From assembly GCA_013398015.1 (NCBI GenBank), contig VZRR01014169.1:66415-130414 (forward strand): a stretch of DNA of 64,000 bases, in the 5' to 3' direction. The first letter of the stretch is position 1, and the number at the start of each line of letters is the position of its first letter. The notes beneath the pieces were generated by a model, which made no database searches, was not told the origin of the DNA, and saw nothing but the letters and a program-made list of their open reading frames with translations. Origin of the DNA: Oreocharis arfaki. Lineage: Eukaryota > Chordata > Aves > Passeriformes > Paramythiidae. A program made the position numbers and the translations under genes. Of this stretch, positions 37,601 to 48,746 are shown one piece after another.

Positions 37601-40600
37601 GAAAAACAAACTAGAGATCAGAAAAAGGAAATGCTGATCTCATGACTTTGCAGTTATCAAAGGTACATGTGACAGTCGTATTCACAATCCTGGAGACAGG
37701 TATGATTTGGAGGTTTTTTGTTATAATTGAATGTCCTTCTAAGTGTGCTTCCATTATTATTGAGTTACTTTCACTCTTTTGAAACATGGCATGCTTTCTT
37801 TCTAGCCTTCTCATGCAGCTGAAGGTATTTAATGTGGAATTTTGTTTCTCTTTACCAAGGTGTTAGCAGATGGCTATCTTATGATTGGGATTGATGGCTC
37901 AGAAGCAGCAGATGGGTCTGATTGGTTTTGTTACCATGCCACTTCCCCTTCTATTTTCCCTGTTGGTTTCTGTGAAATTAACATGATTGAACTAACTCCA
38001 CCCAGAGGTACAGGTAGCATTCTGACACCTTTTATTGTGAATATTGCTCAGTGATGTTGTATGTGCCATATGCTTTGTTTCTTAACTCAGCCTTCAAAAT
38101 TCAGGTCACTTTTTAGGACTTAATTATTAAGTCTGAAACAAATACAACAGCTTTACTTTGAAGTGATCTAAACCAGAGGTACCCAACTCTTAATTTAGAA
38201 AAAGTTAGATTGATTATTGGCTGAAATAATTTGCATTTGCAGTCAGAAATTGAGGATTCCACTAAGTCAATGGGAAGTGTGGGAGTCACTAAAAGGGCTG
38301 TTCAGAAAGTGTCCCTGGTTGAGAAGTCCTAGCCACCAAAACAATTAATGAACATTGTAAAGAATCTCAGACTTAGGCTATTTCATAACAAATACCAGTC
38401 AATTTCTGGAAGGTTATACATAAACTTGAGCTTTAGGGGTGTACACTGAATAAACCTCTCTGTGAGGAAAAGCTGTCTGTCCACAAGCACATGTGCCTAC
38501 AGAAGACTTTGCATCCCTTTTCCCATTTTTTGCCTTGGTCTGACACTTTTTAAAAGGATCATAGCTGTATAACAGCAGATGACAATAATTTTCTGTGGCT
38601 TTTCCCCTCCATTCTCATTCTTGATGGCTTCTACTTGTATTTAATGAATTATTTTTGTAGGTAATAACTACAGTGTAATGCAACATGAAGAAAGTAATTT
38701 CATATCATTTTTGTTGTTGTACAGTAACAACTCTGTCACCCTACAGTGTGTGGAAAGTGCAGTTATACAGATTTAGTTTTATTTTTCAGTCAGCTTATGT
38801 AGTGAATTTATTGCCTAGAAATTCATGGACACAAGCATCCCTCAAGAATCTGAGGTGCAGAGACTCTTGCAATAGAAATTTTTATGGGAGGAAATGCTTG
38901 TATATCGATACATACCAATAATTTTAGAAATACATATATGAAACTGACGACATAGAATAGGAGAAAAACCTGCCTTTGATGAGACTTTACCTCTTCACTC
39001 TTCAAACACTACTTTCAGAATGGGGATTTTGTTGTTAGCACATTTACGATACAAAGTGTTTCTTGTATCCTGGCAACCTAATTCTTTACCTCCGTGTGCA
39101 TTTTCCCTTTTACTGCCGTTTTTCCTAAGTCCTGTGTCATCAGTGAGAGGTGATTATAAATCACACTATAATTATAATTATATAATAATCTAAAAGTAAT
39201 TTGGAAGAGGAATTACCAGCAGTAAAATACAGAGCATAATGCGCATTAGCATTTTTAATAGGATCAAAGTGATCAAAGCTCCTTAGCTCTAACAAGGAGG
39301 GTATTTTGCTTTCCAAATTATGGGCTGGAAAATTGACAGTTTCTTAATTCTGCCTGGTCTGACAAGGCCCACATGCACATTCCTTGTGTGTGATGAACTT
39401 GAGTACAAATATATTGGTGTAGAAGAATGTTACATTGAGAAGAAAAGCATTAATATGCAGAACTGATACAGTATTGCCCTTACTAATTAACTCTCCAGCT
39501 GCATCTGTTCATGGAGATATTCCATAGCCAGTGTGAGCACTCTTATCCAAGTTGCATTTAGCATTGTGGATAACTTCAGTTGCTGTGAAATCATTGGACT
39601 TAGCAAAGCTCATTCCTTCCAAACATCTTCATCCTGTGCTGAAATCAGTAGAAGATGAAGGCTTAGGCACTTTGAGGGTTGGGATTGACTTTTGGGCTGT
39701 CAGTACTGAGTCTGGCAGCTCTGAGCTGCAGCCCTCTGCCCCCACAGAAGTGAGATCCATCCCTGTGCTGTAGCTCCCATGCCATACCTACTGCTCTGCA
39801 GATTTTCAGCACGTTCGTCACTGCACACTGCTGCAGAGAAATCCTCCAAGCTGTTGTTGCTCCAGCTAGAATTAGAGAATTATTAGTTTAAGCAGTTGTT
39901 GAAGTTGCCCAAAGGAAAAGATATTCCTGTGTTTTATGCATATTCAGTAGCAGATACATATATTTTTGAGAGATTATTCTCTTCCCTGTATAATAGCTTT
40001 AAAAAATCCTCTAATTTTCCATATTACTTCTATTATTGCCCTTACTAAACTTTTAAAATATCTGTGTTTATTCTTACCATTCTGTTCCTGACAATTCAAG
40101 TGTTTCAATAGTGGAGCTATTTCCTCACAGGGAAAAAACTGGGTGTGCTTAATTCCATGATCTGTTCTGGGTCATTTGTGTAGGTCATTTGTGTAGTTTT
40201 TTTTTAGACATCAATAATCTGCGTGGACAAAAAGACAAAAACCTTCCAATTTAAATGGTTAATCTTAACTTAAAGGATACCTTTTATGTTACCCAGTGCT
40301 TCATTCTTCTTGTTTGTTGCAAATGGGCAATGTCCAGGTGACTGTGTGTCCTTTAGACCAAAGCTCAGAGTGGAAGTTTCTGATGTTAATGTTTGTCTTC
40401 TTTGTTGTCTTTTTAGCTGTAACACACTCCCAATGTGCTATTTTTGCTGTTGTTCTTACACATGAAGTTTGCAGCTAATGTATGAAAATGTTGTTTAAAA
40501 TTCACAGGTTATGCAAAACTCCCTTTTAAGTGGTTTGACTACCTCAGGGAAACTGACTCAATAGCAGCACCAGTAAAGCTCTTCAATAAGGTAATAAAAA

Positions 40601-43600
40601 TTATACATGTTTGTACTGGAATTAGTATTTTCTTTTATTTTTGCGTAGTGCATGGGATGGACCCATTTCATTAAATACAGTTTTGAAAAACTGAGACTTT
40701 TAGAGATAAGAACCGTTTGAGTAAACAAAGGTTGGTATCTCTGAAATGTTAAATAGATGCAGAGGTGCAAGAAACTTCTTCAGTGATACTTGGGCTTTTT
40801 TCTGTATTAAGTTGATTGAAATTCCTGTTTCAGCATTGTGCTTAAACTATCTTAATGAACATGTCTGTTTACTGATGTTTGCCTTGTTTGCTTCCCCAGG
40901 AAGTTCCAAATCATGGGTTTCATGTTGGCATGAAGCTGGAGGCTGTAGATCTGATGGAGCCTCGCCTGGTGTGTGTGGCCACAGTGACGCGCATTATCCA
41001 CCGGCTTCTGAGGATACACTTCGATGGATGGGAAGATGAGTATGATCAGTGGGTGGATTGTGAGTCCCCAGACCTGTATCCCGTGGGATGGTGTCAGCTG
41101 ACTGGGTACCAGCTCCAGCCTCCAGCACCGCAGTGTGAGTCTTGCTTTGTCAATAATGGAAATGAATTTCATGGGGACTCATTTTCCTAACCTTTTCCAG
41201 TTAGGTCCCCAGGCATAACAAAAATAGAACAAATTCTTGCTAACTGCTAATTCTTGCTTTCAGCCTGAAAGTTCTAATTCACAGTTCTAATCTCTCCCAC
41301 TTTGATTTCTGAAGTACTTCTGAGTGTTTTTTACTGTTTTTCAATGCCAGAAGATGCTGATTTGATGCAGAGAAAAAGCCTCTTACTTGTCAGTTCTGGA
41401 GGAGATCGCTGAGAATGTATATAGTTTTAAGACTGACAGTGTATCTGTTTCACCTCCTGAATTTGGTAGAACTCAGCTTGTGCAGAAGCTGTATCTAATT
41501 TATTACATCACAACTTGTCCTGTCAGATCAAGTGATAATAACTGATAACTGGAACTCCGGAGCTGTTGTTTAATGAGAGGGTAATTAGAGAGCTCATGTT
41601 AAGTAGTTTAGTGCAAGTTGTTTTTCCACAATTAATTTCTGTCTTTGTCCTGTCACTAAGGAAAAATTCTGTAACTGTGTAGCAGCTTTGACACATTCTG
41701 AAGTGTTTATTTTTTTAAATAATAAGCATAAATTTTGAATTCTTCATTTTTTGCAGCATCGAGAGATAGCCAGTCAAGTTCATCCAAACAGAAGAAAAAA
41801 GCTAAATCGCAGCAGTACAAAGGACATAAGAAAAGTGGGTGACAAAGTAGTGTTTGCACTTTTTCTGTTGTTTTAGAGTTTGTGGTCTCTAAGTCCCTGT
41901 TCTCTTTGGAAATGTTTGTGTCTAAACAGGTGTTATGCTTAAAGGTGCAGTATGCCATAAAAGGAACTTTTTCATTGAGAATAACCATTTTTTGTAACTT
42001 CTGATAGGGCAGATGTTGCTAATAATAATAATCTATGAATTGTAGATGGACAAGGATTAAAATATTTTTGTATTCTGACATAATTTCAGTTAAATAATGT
42101 ATTGATTATATAGTTGTACTACCTTGTGCAAAATACTCAGGTATCAATGCAGTTTTCCCTCTGCTCTCTGTTACACAGGTGGAGGAATAAGAACCAAGTT
42201 ACTGGAATTAGAAAGAATGAGGTGTAGAAAATATAAATTATCATCTAACTGGCTCCTCTTTAAAACAAAAAAGCTACTTATTTGCTAAATTTTTTGGTTT
42301 AGGCATCTGTGTAAATTAAGCTTTTATGTCATTACTTTCAGAAACAAACAGCATTGCTCTATGTGGCTGTTCTTGTCACAGTAAAACACAGTAATGACAT
42401 TATTAAGAATCTGAAGTGTTCAGGTTCTTTGCACAGTAATTGATTCCCTTGGAATCAAATTGTCAAAATATCAAATTAGCTTGATTAATTTAGACTTGTT
42501 TCCAGAGTGTTCTGTTGTGTAGAACTAATGTGAGGAATTAAAGCCTTGTCTTCCTGGTAAATTTGTGAATGGATCTGTTAAGGCTGATTGGAACCATCTT
42601 CCCCCATCACTGAGAGTACAACCTTTGCTGTGTTGATCTTTGGGCATGAAAAGAAGTTGACTGGTGAGTTCCACAGATAAACCAGGCGTCTGGGAAGTTT
42701 TTAGAAACTCTTGTTAAGTGCCTCAAACATTGCGCTGTTTTTCCTTTCTGCTGTTGGAGGAAATAAACAGTAAAATAAACAGCAAAATCCAGATCCTTTT
42801 CAGAAACTCGCAGCAGTATTTTTAAAATAGAATTCAGGTACTGGAAAACTCCTCATTTGAGAATATCCAGGGAAAGCTGTGAGTGCTGTTGCCTTAAGCT
42901 TAGGGAAATACAGCCCTATGGTTAATTACCTTTGTGTAGGACCTGTTTTTGGATAATTCTGCACTGTCTGAGCAGATTTTGTTTAGCAAGCTGTGCTAGA
43001 CCATCATACTCCTCACCTTGTCCCTCTCCTAATACCTCTGCTGGTTTCTTGCTACCCCTCTTACCGTAAGTGTGACCCAAACCTGAAAAATTAATTCCTC
43101 TCACTTAGTGCCATAGAAAGCTTTAGCCTAGCTTCAGAAAATTTAGTCTAGGGAAATTTGTTCTTCATTTCTCACTAACCTGAGGTAAATGTTGGCTGTG
43201 GAAGCAAGGAAAACTTCTTACTGTGTTCTGGACTGGTTGCTCAATACTAAGAAATCCTCTTAATCACCAGAAGATGAGAGAACAAGGTCATGAACAGTTA
43301 GAGCTGGCTGCTTCCTACATGAGTTTTTTCTAAGTAGGTTATGGCAGCAGGAGTGCTGAGTCACAGGAAATAATACTAAAATGTCTTCTGAAGCTTTTTC
43401 TTGTTCAGCGCTTGTAAATGAAATAGAAAGTAATTTTGTAAAGGATTTCAGTCACAAAACCATATAATGCAGCAGTGATGTTTTTATGGAACCATGTAAA
43501 GCCACCACAGATGATTAACAAGAAACTCTGTGTATGTCTTAAATTAGATTAGTTTTAGCAGGGCAGAGTTATTTTCAGACATTTTTCTCAAGTGCTTACG

Positions 43601-46600
43601 ACACAGCCCAGGATGTCTTTGAGTCATTCTTCTGTGTCTAATGATGCAGATTTCTGCTGCAGTGTCCCCTCCTTCCTGGGAGCACTAGGAGTACACGTAT
43701 TCTTTGGGAAACAGAACTGATTGCGTTGTAAACAGTTTGGGAATGCTTCTGGGGAAATGTGAGAATCTTCTCCAATTCACTTTCCTGTAGTGTTTGTTTC
43801 AGTGAGTAGGGTTTTATACTGTGTGCCTGCTGCTCAGAAGGCTGTGCAGGTGAATTCTTGAAGGGTAACTCGCCAGCATGCCTGGACAGTTAATTAATAA
43901 TGAAGGATGCAGTATCTGCTGGTCCTGTCTGCTTCCTCTTGGGTATAAATATCAGAATAAGGTTACTGAAATCATAATCTGACCTCCATATTTTCAAGGC
44001 TGGGATTCTATAGACACCATTCTGCCTCATTAATCTCTCTGAAAGGCTCATCCTGAAGTTGTCTTTTAAGAAGAATAGCTAAGCAGGGTGGTACCTTTAG
44101 CATGTGCATAATCATTTACCTTTTCAGGCCTGGGCTTTTGTTTGTCTGTGTGACACTGCTGATAGGACTGAAGCACCAGCAGCCACAGTTTTGATGTAGC
44201 TGAAAGCGCTGATTTGTGTTACAAATCTTGTACCCTCAATACCACAGAGAACATGCCTTGGGCACAGAATGGGAGCATCTTAGTGATAAAGGAGAAACAT
44301 GGTAATTTGTATGGAAAATGTTTTAATAACATTTTTTCATGAATGCAGTGTTTAATAATTTGAGGGCATTTTAGAAGTTTCTTTCTACACACTGAAGTGG
44401 TTATTTATGTTACAGTAAGGCACTGTAAAAATGGGAAATACCATTCTAAGGGAATTAAGAGTATGTCTTTTTAGAGGTAATAAACTTTGTCTGGAGAGGA
44501 TTATTTCCCCAGAAGCATCCTTCTGTCTCTTAGGCACATGCACTGAAACAACTGCAGCCTCAAACTGAGCCAAGATGTCTTAGGTGTTCAGGCAGAGGAA
44601 TGTGTATGGCTGTGCAGTGTAGCTGCAGCAGAAATAATTCACAGAATTTGTATTTCACTGATAGAGCATGGTATTAAGCAATGGCCTTGAAGTCCTACCA
44701 GCAGCCACTAGAATTCAGGGACTACAATGTGGTTGCTGGGAACAATATTCCCAGTAATAACTGAATAGTGCCATTTTACCAGCCCTGGTTTTCCAGAATG
44801 GGTGAATATCAAGCAGAGCCATTTCTCAGTGAACAGTCAGAGTTGTCTGATGCACTTTAACCCAAGCGTTTATTTTAGTTTGACTTGATGTTTAGAAAGG
44901 AAGATACCAGTTGGGAAGAAACCTGTCAGTTTGTCCAGCCCACCCATGGCAGGTGAGGTGCGGAGGAGCTTCTCTGGGGATGACGAGTTGATTCCTCCTC
45001 CATATCGAGCCCTTCCAGCACAGACAGCCCCTGAGGCCTTCCAGCCTCCCAGGAATAGCCAGGAGTTCAGTCCCAGCCTCCAAACAGGTAACTGGTCACA
45101 GCAGTATGTCACTGCAGAGTGGGGAGCTATGGTCCAGGGTGTCATGTGCTGACTCATCCAATCTTTATTTTTTTCCTTTTTTTTCTTTGAATTTTAGTTG
45201 GGGCTTTTTTTTTGTGTTGGAGAGTTTTCCATTCTCACTGATGCACCATGTCACTGAATGAATCATAGCAGAGGGTTGCAGCTGCTTTAGAACTTCAGAG
45301 GAAGGAGGTTGTGGTGTGCGTTACTGAGAATCCCAGAGGGGCTCTGCAGAGTGTTAAAATACAAAAATGCACTCTGTAAAACTGAATGGTAAGGTGGATC
45401 TGGGAATATTGGATGTAAGTAGGTCATTAGTGTGGATTATCCTTTGCAGAGAAAATTACTATACGCAGTAAATAAACATTTTTGTCTTTGTATCAGAAAA
45501 AGGCAGTTATCTGGGAAAATACCTGTGGAATACATTATTTGAAATTTTGTGGATTACTAAGAAAATATATTTGAAACAGTGTAATTGTGCATCTGTATGA
45601 GTGAGCAGAGAAAAGCTCTTAAAAATTCATCGGTAGTATTGAGGAAGGCGATTAAAATTTTGAACTTATTTAAGTATAGTTTACATAATGTAATCAATCT
45701 TCAGTTATACAAGTTCACTTCAAGGATCTGGTAGTTTTTTGTCTTCCCTTTTCCTAATAGCTCTGGCAACATAATGCAGCAAATTATTGCTAGCAAATAT
45801 GTTGTGGCAATACGAGCTGTCAGGCTGGATGATGCTCTCCCTACAGGACAGTTGCCAGGTTGATAGATTTATCTTCAGATTTGCTTGATTACTCCCTTAA
45901 GCTTGCCTTAGTCTGCACAGGCTGCCCTGTCAGCACTCTACTGACTCTGGAATACATCCAGAACAGTTTCTCTTGTCCATGTGTTATCCATTAACAGATT
46001 GGGGAAAAAGGAACTCACATGCCACCTTTAGACCCCGAGGAAAACCTTTACTCTCTTCTGCACACCTCTCAACACTTCTTAAGGACCCCTTTAGTGTCAC
46101 CTCATGTTGCTACTGGTGTGTACATGCCACATTTAACAGAGCCTTTGATGCCAAAGAGAAGCCTTGCTTAGGGAAGAGTGTTCTGGAGCATCTATTTCTG
46201 CACAGTTGTTCTTCTCTTATTCCAAAACTACACCTGCATTGCATTTCTATAGTGCAAAGACATACACAGTCGGAATTTCTGTGTCATTAGATCTCACAGT
46301 TCTTATGAAACACCTGTGTTCCTTGGTTTCTGATATTCAAAACTTTCTATGATCAATTGAGAGGAACTTTTCAACACTGAGTTTTGGTAAGGCTGGATGA
46401 AGTTAATTTCATTTGTGTTGTAGCCATGTCTTTGCCCAAAGGTGTTTTCGTTTATATTGAACCCAGCAAAACCACACCTTTTCAGTCTCTGGGAAGGAGG
46501 CATAACCTTGATACCATCTAATCAGTTTAGAGCACGTTTGAGATTGGCCAGAACTCATTAATTACGTACATATTCCTCAGCATCATTCATTGCCTGATGT

Positions 46601-48746
46601 TGCAGTAGCTGTAGGACAGATGGCAGGCACAGTGCAGGGGATGTTTGCAGGGCTTTGAATGGAGTTAGTGTAAGATTAATAACAAAACAGCATCTGCTCT
46701 GAAACTTCTTGTCCGTGGGAGATCTCAGTAAGGTTCAAACCAAATTTTTTTCCCCTTTTGTATTGTCATGAGCACAGGAGAAATGTTCGGCACTTATTCA
46801 CCTCATTTGTTTGAACTGGTTTTGCTCTCTAGCAAATTCCTGGTGCTGCTTTAGGGTGCATGAGTACTTTGCATCTTTCAGTCATCTGAAATGATCTCTT
46901 AAGCATTGAAATTCACCTGTTGGATTGCTTCACTTTTGAAAAAAACCTACAGCCAACCTGGCAGAGGAGGAGACTGTTCCCAGTCCTCCCAACTCTGGAC
47001 CATATTGCTCCATTCATACTGGTTTTGGGAGGTTTGAATGTCATGGCATCAGACACAGTCTATGTCCTGGCAAATCACTGAGACAATGTAAAAAGGGAGT
47101 ACCTGGCCCATCTGCATCCCTTTTCCTTCTGCTGGATGACTTCCACTAGCTTTCCTTTTTCTTCTTTCAAGTAATTTGGTGTGTAGCTGTAACTAAGCTT
47201 TTCTTATTGAGGACTGTAGTTAAAAGCTGTATAATAGGAACAAATGAAGTAAGATATCATTAAATTTATAAATGTCAGGACATTGGTTCAAATGAGCCAT
47301 AGATAATTCAGATCATGGCAACTGCTGTTACTCCTGTACCTGCAGGAGCTTCCTGCTGGGGGAAGAGAAGGGAGACAAGGTGCATGGTGGGTTGGTTTGT
47401 ATCCCTGATCTCTGTGTAGCCTTTGCTTAAGGCATTGCAGCATAGCCAAGTAGCCAATTGTGTGTCTTATCATTTAGACAGCACTTTGTTGTCCCCCAGA
47501 GATTAGGAATCTTGGTCAGAGTTGGGCATGATGCAGGGAAAAGTATTTGAGAGAAAAAAATAAGGAAGGGATTGTGGGCTGTGTAGGTGGGAGGAAGAAT
47601 CTATTAAAGATGAGGAGAGCTTGCATTATGCTGCAACTTTTGACATCTTCTACTATCTTAATTTTCAAATTTTATTTTTATTTAGCTCAAGAACTTCTTT
47701 CAACATAGAATATTTATAAAAGAATAATCAAACAGCTTGTAAGTTACTGAACCGAAGGGCTATCAGTAGCAGCAGGTTATGGGTTGGGGTTTTTTTCTTT
47801 CACTGCATATTTCTGCATTTCAAGACACCTTGACAATTTATATAAACTTTATATTCAATAATTATAAACTTTGATACTTTTCTCATTCATTTGGTCATAG
47901 AGAATCATTTATTTTTGAATAATCAACCCTTTAATGTGGGTACTGCACCTTTAATGAACGTTTACATGTTTTGTTTTCAGTGTTCTTTTCATTGTGCTCA
48001 TATTTTGATAATCATCTCTGTTCATTAATGAAACTGGAAAAGTAACTGTGACATTATTGCTATTCATAACATCTTTATGTCTTGGATCTCATTTCTATTT
48101 AATTTTGACAAAAGAAGAGAGAAGATTAAAACTACAAAAAAAATGTTTTGTTTGAATGAAACCTTCTGGCATCCTAAAATTTTAATGATGGATTGAGAAA
48201 TCTTTGTCAATACATTTTGTTATCTCACGTAGACTGTTTGCAGTAACTGGGCTAAGTAATTTGAATTGTAGGTTAACTGTTGGCTATTTCCAATCTCATT
48301 TTCACTTGCATAAAGACTAAACAGGAAGCAAAGTGGTTTAAAAGTTGAAGTGGCTTAAAATACTCAGATCTTGAGAAAACCTTGTAGAGAATATACTGTC
48401 ATAAGTAATTTGAAATCTGTTAATATTAGAGCATAACTTAAGGTTCCGTCTGCACTCACAAAGTGTTTGCTCTCTGTGGGATTCTGAGTGTTAAAGCATC
48501 ACTAAAATGCAGAATATAAGAAAATGGGGAATCTGGGGTGCTCCCAATATCAATAATATTAAGTAAATTTAAGGAAAAGTTGCACTTTAAATTATATAGA
48601 TGTTTAACGTGAGTTTTTGATTTGTAGTGACTTCATTGCAGCTGAAGGAGGAGTTGCTGGATGGAGAGGAGTACAGCTTCCTGCAGGGAGCATCCGACCA
48701 GGAGAGCAATGGCTCCGCCAGCTATTACATCAAACAGGAACCCTGA
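16596..48746 (+). CDS. MBTD1: MBTD1 MBT-domain chromatin reader (16 coding exons)
   Basis: MBTD1 is a nuclear subunit of the TIP60/NuA4 acetyltransferase complex; its MBT repeats bind mono- and dimethyl-lysine on histone H4 (H4K20). Exons: 16596-16616, 24098-24299, 25443-25576, 26156-26270, 26359-26444, 32443-32560, 33185-33319, 33796-33884, 35187-35421, 36635-36690, 36951-37055, 37860-38007, 40508-40590, 40900-41134, 41757-41834, 48628-48746. They total 1959 nt, 652 residues from the upstream Met, or 629 from MFDGYDSC (human canonical form 628). An FCS zinc finger (CEMC...FCSVSC, about residues 70-103) is followed by four MBT repeats (about 165-268, 276-373, 375-480, 488-584) and a Lys-rich tail ending YIKQEP. 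Every junction is GT-AG and keeps frame. The gene is divergent from UTP18. Confidence 0.95.
16617..24097 (+). other. MBTD1 intron 1
   Basis: 7.5 kb intron. The first ~370 bases continue the CpG island; the rest is AT-rich. It holds G-rich low-complexity tracts (18087-18112 and 18612-18626) and no supported exon. Longer open frames such as 21.6-21.9 kb have no splice or homology support. Confidence 0.7.
18087..18112 (+). repeat. TTTGGG-like G-rich tract
   Basis: Four GGG runs separated by short T-rich loops (GGGTTTGGG ... GGGTTTGGG), telomere-like in composition and capable in principle of folding as a G-quadruplex. Confidence 0.6.
24098..24299 (+). CDS. MBTD1: MBTD1 coding exon 2
   Basis: 202 nt. 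It contains the alternative start MFDGYDSCSEDT at 24147, a Ser-rich then acidic stretch, APLPSSLPIIKNNGQVYTYP, and the first residues before the zinc finger. The acceptor is TTTTTAG|ACAGAG and the donor ATGG|GTAAGT. Confidence 0.93.
25443..25576 (+). CDS. MBTD1: MBTD1 coding exon 3 (FCS zinc finger)
   Basis: 134 nt carrying the FCS-type zinc finger: TCEMCGMVGVRDAFY then FCSVSCSRSYSS, with Cys pairs CxxC and CxxxC. The acceptor is TTAG|CTACAT and the donor CAG|GTAGCG. Confidence 0.95.
26156..26270 (+). CDS. MBTD1: MBTD1 coding exon 4
   Basis: 115 nt encoding a basic linker (GKPPTKKAKVLQKQPLVAKL then AAYAQYQATLQ) between the zinc finger and the MBT repeats. KKAK is a plausible nuclear-import element. 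Confidence 0.93.
26359..26444 (+). CDS. MBTD1: MBTD1 coding exon 5
   Basis: 86 nt encoding VEGFSWGNYINSNSFTAAPV and TCFKH, the start of MBT repeat 1. The acceptor is CTTAG|CAGCTG and the donor CAT|GTGAGT. It is followed by the 6-kb intron 5. Confidence 0.93.
27621..28122 (-). mobile_element. probable solo LTR of an endogenous retrovirus, minus orientation
   Basis: In MBTD1 intron 5. On the minus strand a TATA-like TCTATAAAC (near 27850) is followed about 200 bases later by CCTTAAATAAATACCGAGG, with AATAAA near 27647, and a short tail: U3-R-U5-like order. The base composition differs from the surrounding intron. No retroviral coding sequence flanks it, so it would be a solo LTR. Ends are approximate and I could not identify a clean target-site duplication. 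The 151-codon open frame crossing it is an artefact. Confidence 0.5.
30186..31063. repeat. four-copy inverted motif cluster
   Basis: In MBTD1 intron 5 a ~28-base motif, of the form GGATTGGTGTAG...TAGCAGAACC, occurs on the minus strand at 30213-30241, plus at 30558-30585, minus at 30615-30643, and plus (more diverged) at 31036-31063. The first two copies extend to imperfect arms of about 56 bases (30186-30241 and 30558-30614). I cannot assign it to a named family. The inverted arms suggest a DNA transposon or foldback remnant. Confidence 0.6.
31080..31960 (-). other. protein-like fragments of unknown origin in MBTD1 intron 5
   Basis: On the minus strand two segments look more protein-like than neighbouring intron. 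One is near 31080-31286 (KSGLILNDWKRQYRNFAG, LPLAVLKAELILKKG). The other is near 31730-31915 (in one frame WHLFNEHQKERHSKISHTV then EEYVRNKEEYMPDEL). They are interrupted by stops and shift frame. A decayed mobile element or processed pseudogene is possible; no family is recognised. Confidence 0.25.
32443..32560 (+). CDS. MBTD1: MBTD1 coding exon 6
   Basis: 118 nt encoding APMGTCWGDIAEGVRVEVPN and TKVFWIAGIVKLA, the core of MBT repeat 1. The acceptor is GACAG|GCACCC and the donor GCAG|GTAAAT. Confidence 0.95.
33185..33319 (+). CDS. MBTD1: MBTD1 coding exon 7
   Basis: 135 nt encoding YNALLRYEGFENDSSLDFWC and DIHPVGWCATSGKPLVPPR, the end of MBT repeat 1. The acceptor is TCAG|GCTACA and the donor CGAA|GTATGT. 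Confidence 0.95.
33796..33884 (+). CDS. MBTD1: MBTD1 coding exon 8
   Basis: 89 nt encoding IQHKYTNWKAFLVKRLTGAK and TLPPDFSQK, the start of MBT repeat 2. The acceptor is ACAG|CTATCC and the donor AAG|GTAAGG. Confidence 0.95.
35187..35421 (+). CDS. MBTD1: MBTD1 coding exon 9
   Basis: 235 nt encoding most of MBT repeat 2: RVEVVDKTHLCRTRVAVVES, then LVYEESEDKTDDFWCHMYSP and GWSRSIGHRFKRS. The acceptor is TCAAG|GTGTCT and the donor CAG|GTAAGT. Confidence 0.95.
36635..36690 (+). CDS. MBTD1: MBTD1 coding exon 10 (56 nt)
   Basis: Short exon encoding ITKKQDGHFDAPPHLFMK, the start of MBT repeat 3. It was placed by homology and phase; the acceptor is GTAG|ATATTA and the donor AAG|GTGAGT. Confidence 0.93.
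36951..37055 (+). CDS. MBTD1: MBTD1 coding exon 11
   Basis: 105 nt, 35 whole codons: VKEVDAAGEWFKEGMKLEAI then DPLNLSAICVATIRK, the core of MBT repeat 3. Confidence 0.95.
37860..38007 (+). CDS. MBTD1: MBTD1 coding exon 12
   Basis: 148 nt: VLADGYLMIGIDGSEAADGS, DWFCYHATSPSIFPVGFC and ELTPPR, the end of MBT repeat 3. The acceptor is CCAAG|GTGTTA. The donor used here is AGAG|GTACAG, and a second in-frame donor lies six bases downstream. Confidence 0.92.
40508..40590 (+). CDS. MBTD1: MBTD1 coding exon 13
   Basis: 83 nt: YAKLPFKWFDYLRETDSIAA then PVKLFNK, the start of MBT repeat 4. The acceptor is CACAG|GTTATG and the donor AAG|GTAATA. Confidence 0.95.
40900..41134 (+). CDS. MBTD1: MBTD1 coding exon 14
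   Basis: 235 nt carrying nearly all of MBT repeat 4, the methyl-lysine-binding repeat: HVGMKLEAVDLMEPRLVCVA, IHFDGWEDEYDQWVDCESPD and LYPVGWCQLTGYQLQPP. The Asp and aromatic residues expected for the pocket are present. Confidence 0.95.
41757..41834 (+). CDS. MBTD1: MBTD1 coding exon 15
   Basis: 78 nt encoding a Ser/Lys-rich tail (SRDSQSSSSKQKKKAKSQQY then KGHKK). The acceptor is TTGCAG|CATCGA and the donor AAAA|GTGGGT. It ends one base into a codon. Confidence 0.93.
44896..45087 (+). CDS. candidate MBTD1 cassette exon (192 nt, unconfirmed)
   Basis: Lies in the last intron of MBTD1. It has an AG acceptor (GTTTAG|AAAGGA) and a GT donor (CAAACAG|GTAACT). The length is 2 + 63 codons + 1 with no stop, exactly the phase needed between exon 15 (one base left over) and exon 16 (two bases first). 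Inclusion would add 64 residues: a basic start (RKIPVGKKPVS), then SFSGDDELIPPPYRALPAQT and a Pro/Gln-rich end. It is more GC- and CpG-rich than the surrounding intron. I do not recognise the peptide, and the human canonical protein lacks it. The acceptor pyrimidine tract is only moderate, and the opposite strand is also open, so a chance open stretch remains possible. Confidence 0.5.
48628..48746 (+). CDS. MBTD1: MBTD1 coding exon 16 (terminal)
   Basis: 119 nt encoding TSLQLKEELLDGEEYSFLQG, ASDQESNGSASYYIKQEP and TGA. The acceptor is TTGTAG|TGACTT. Confidence 0.95.
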
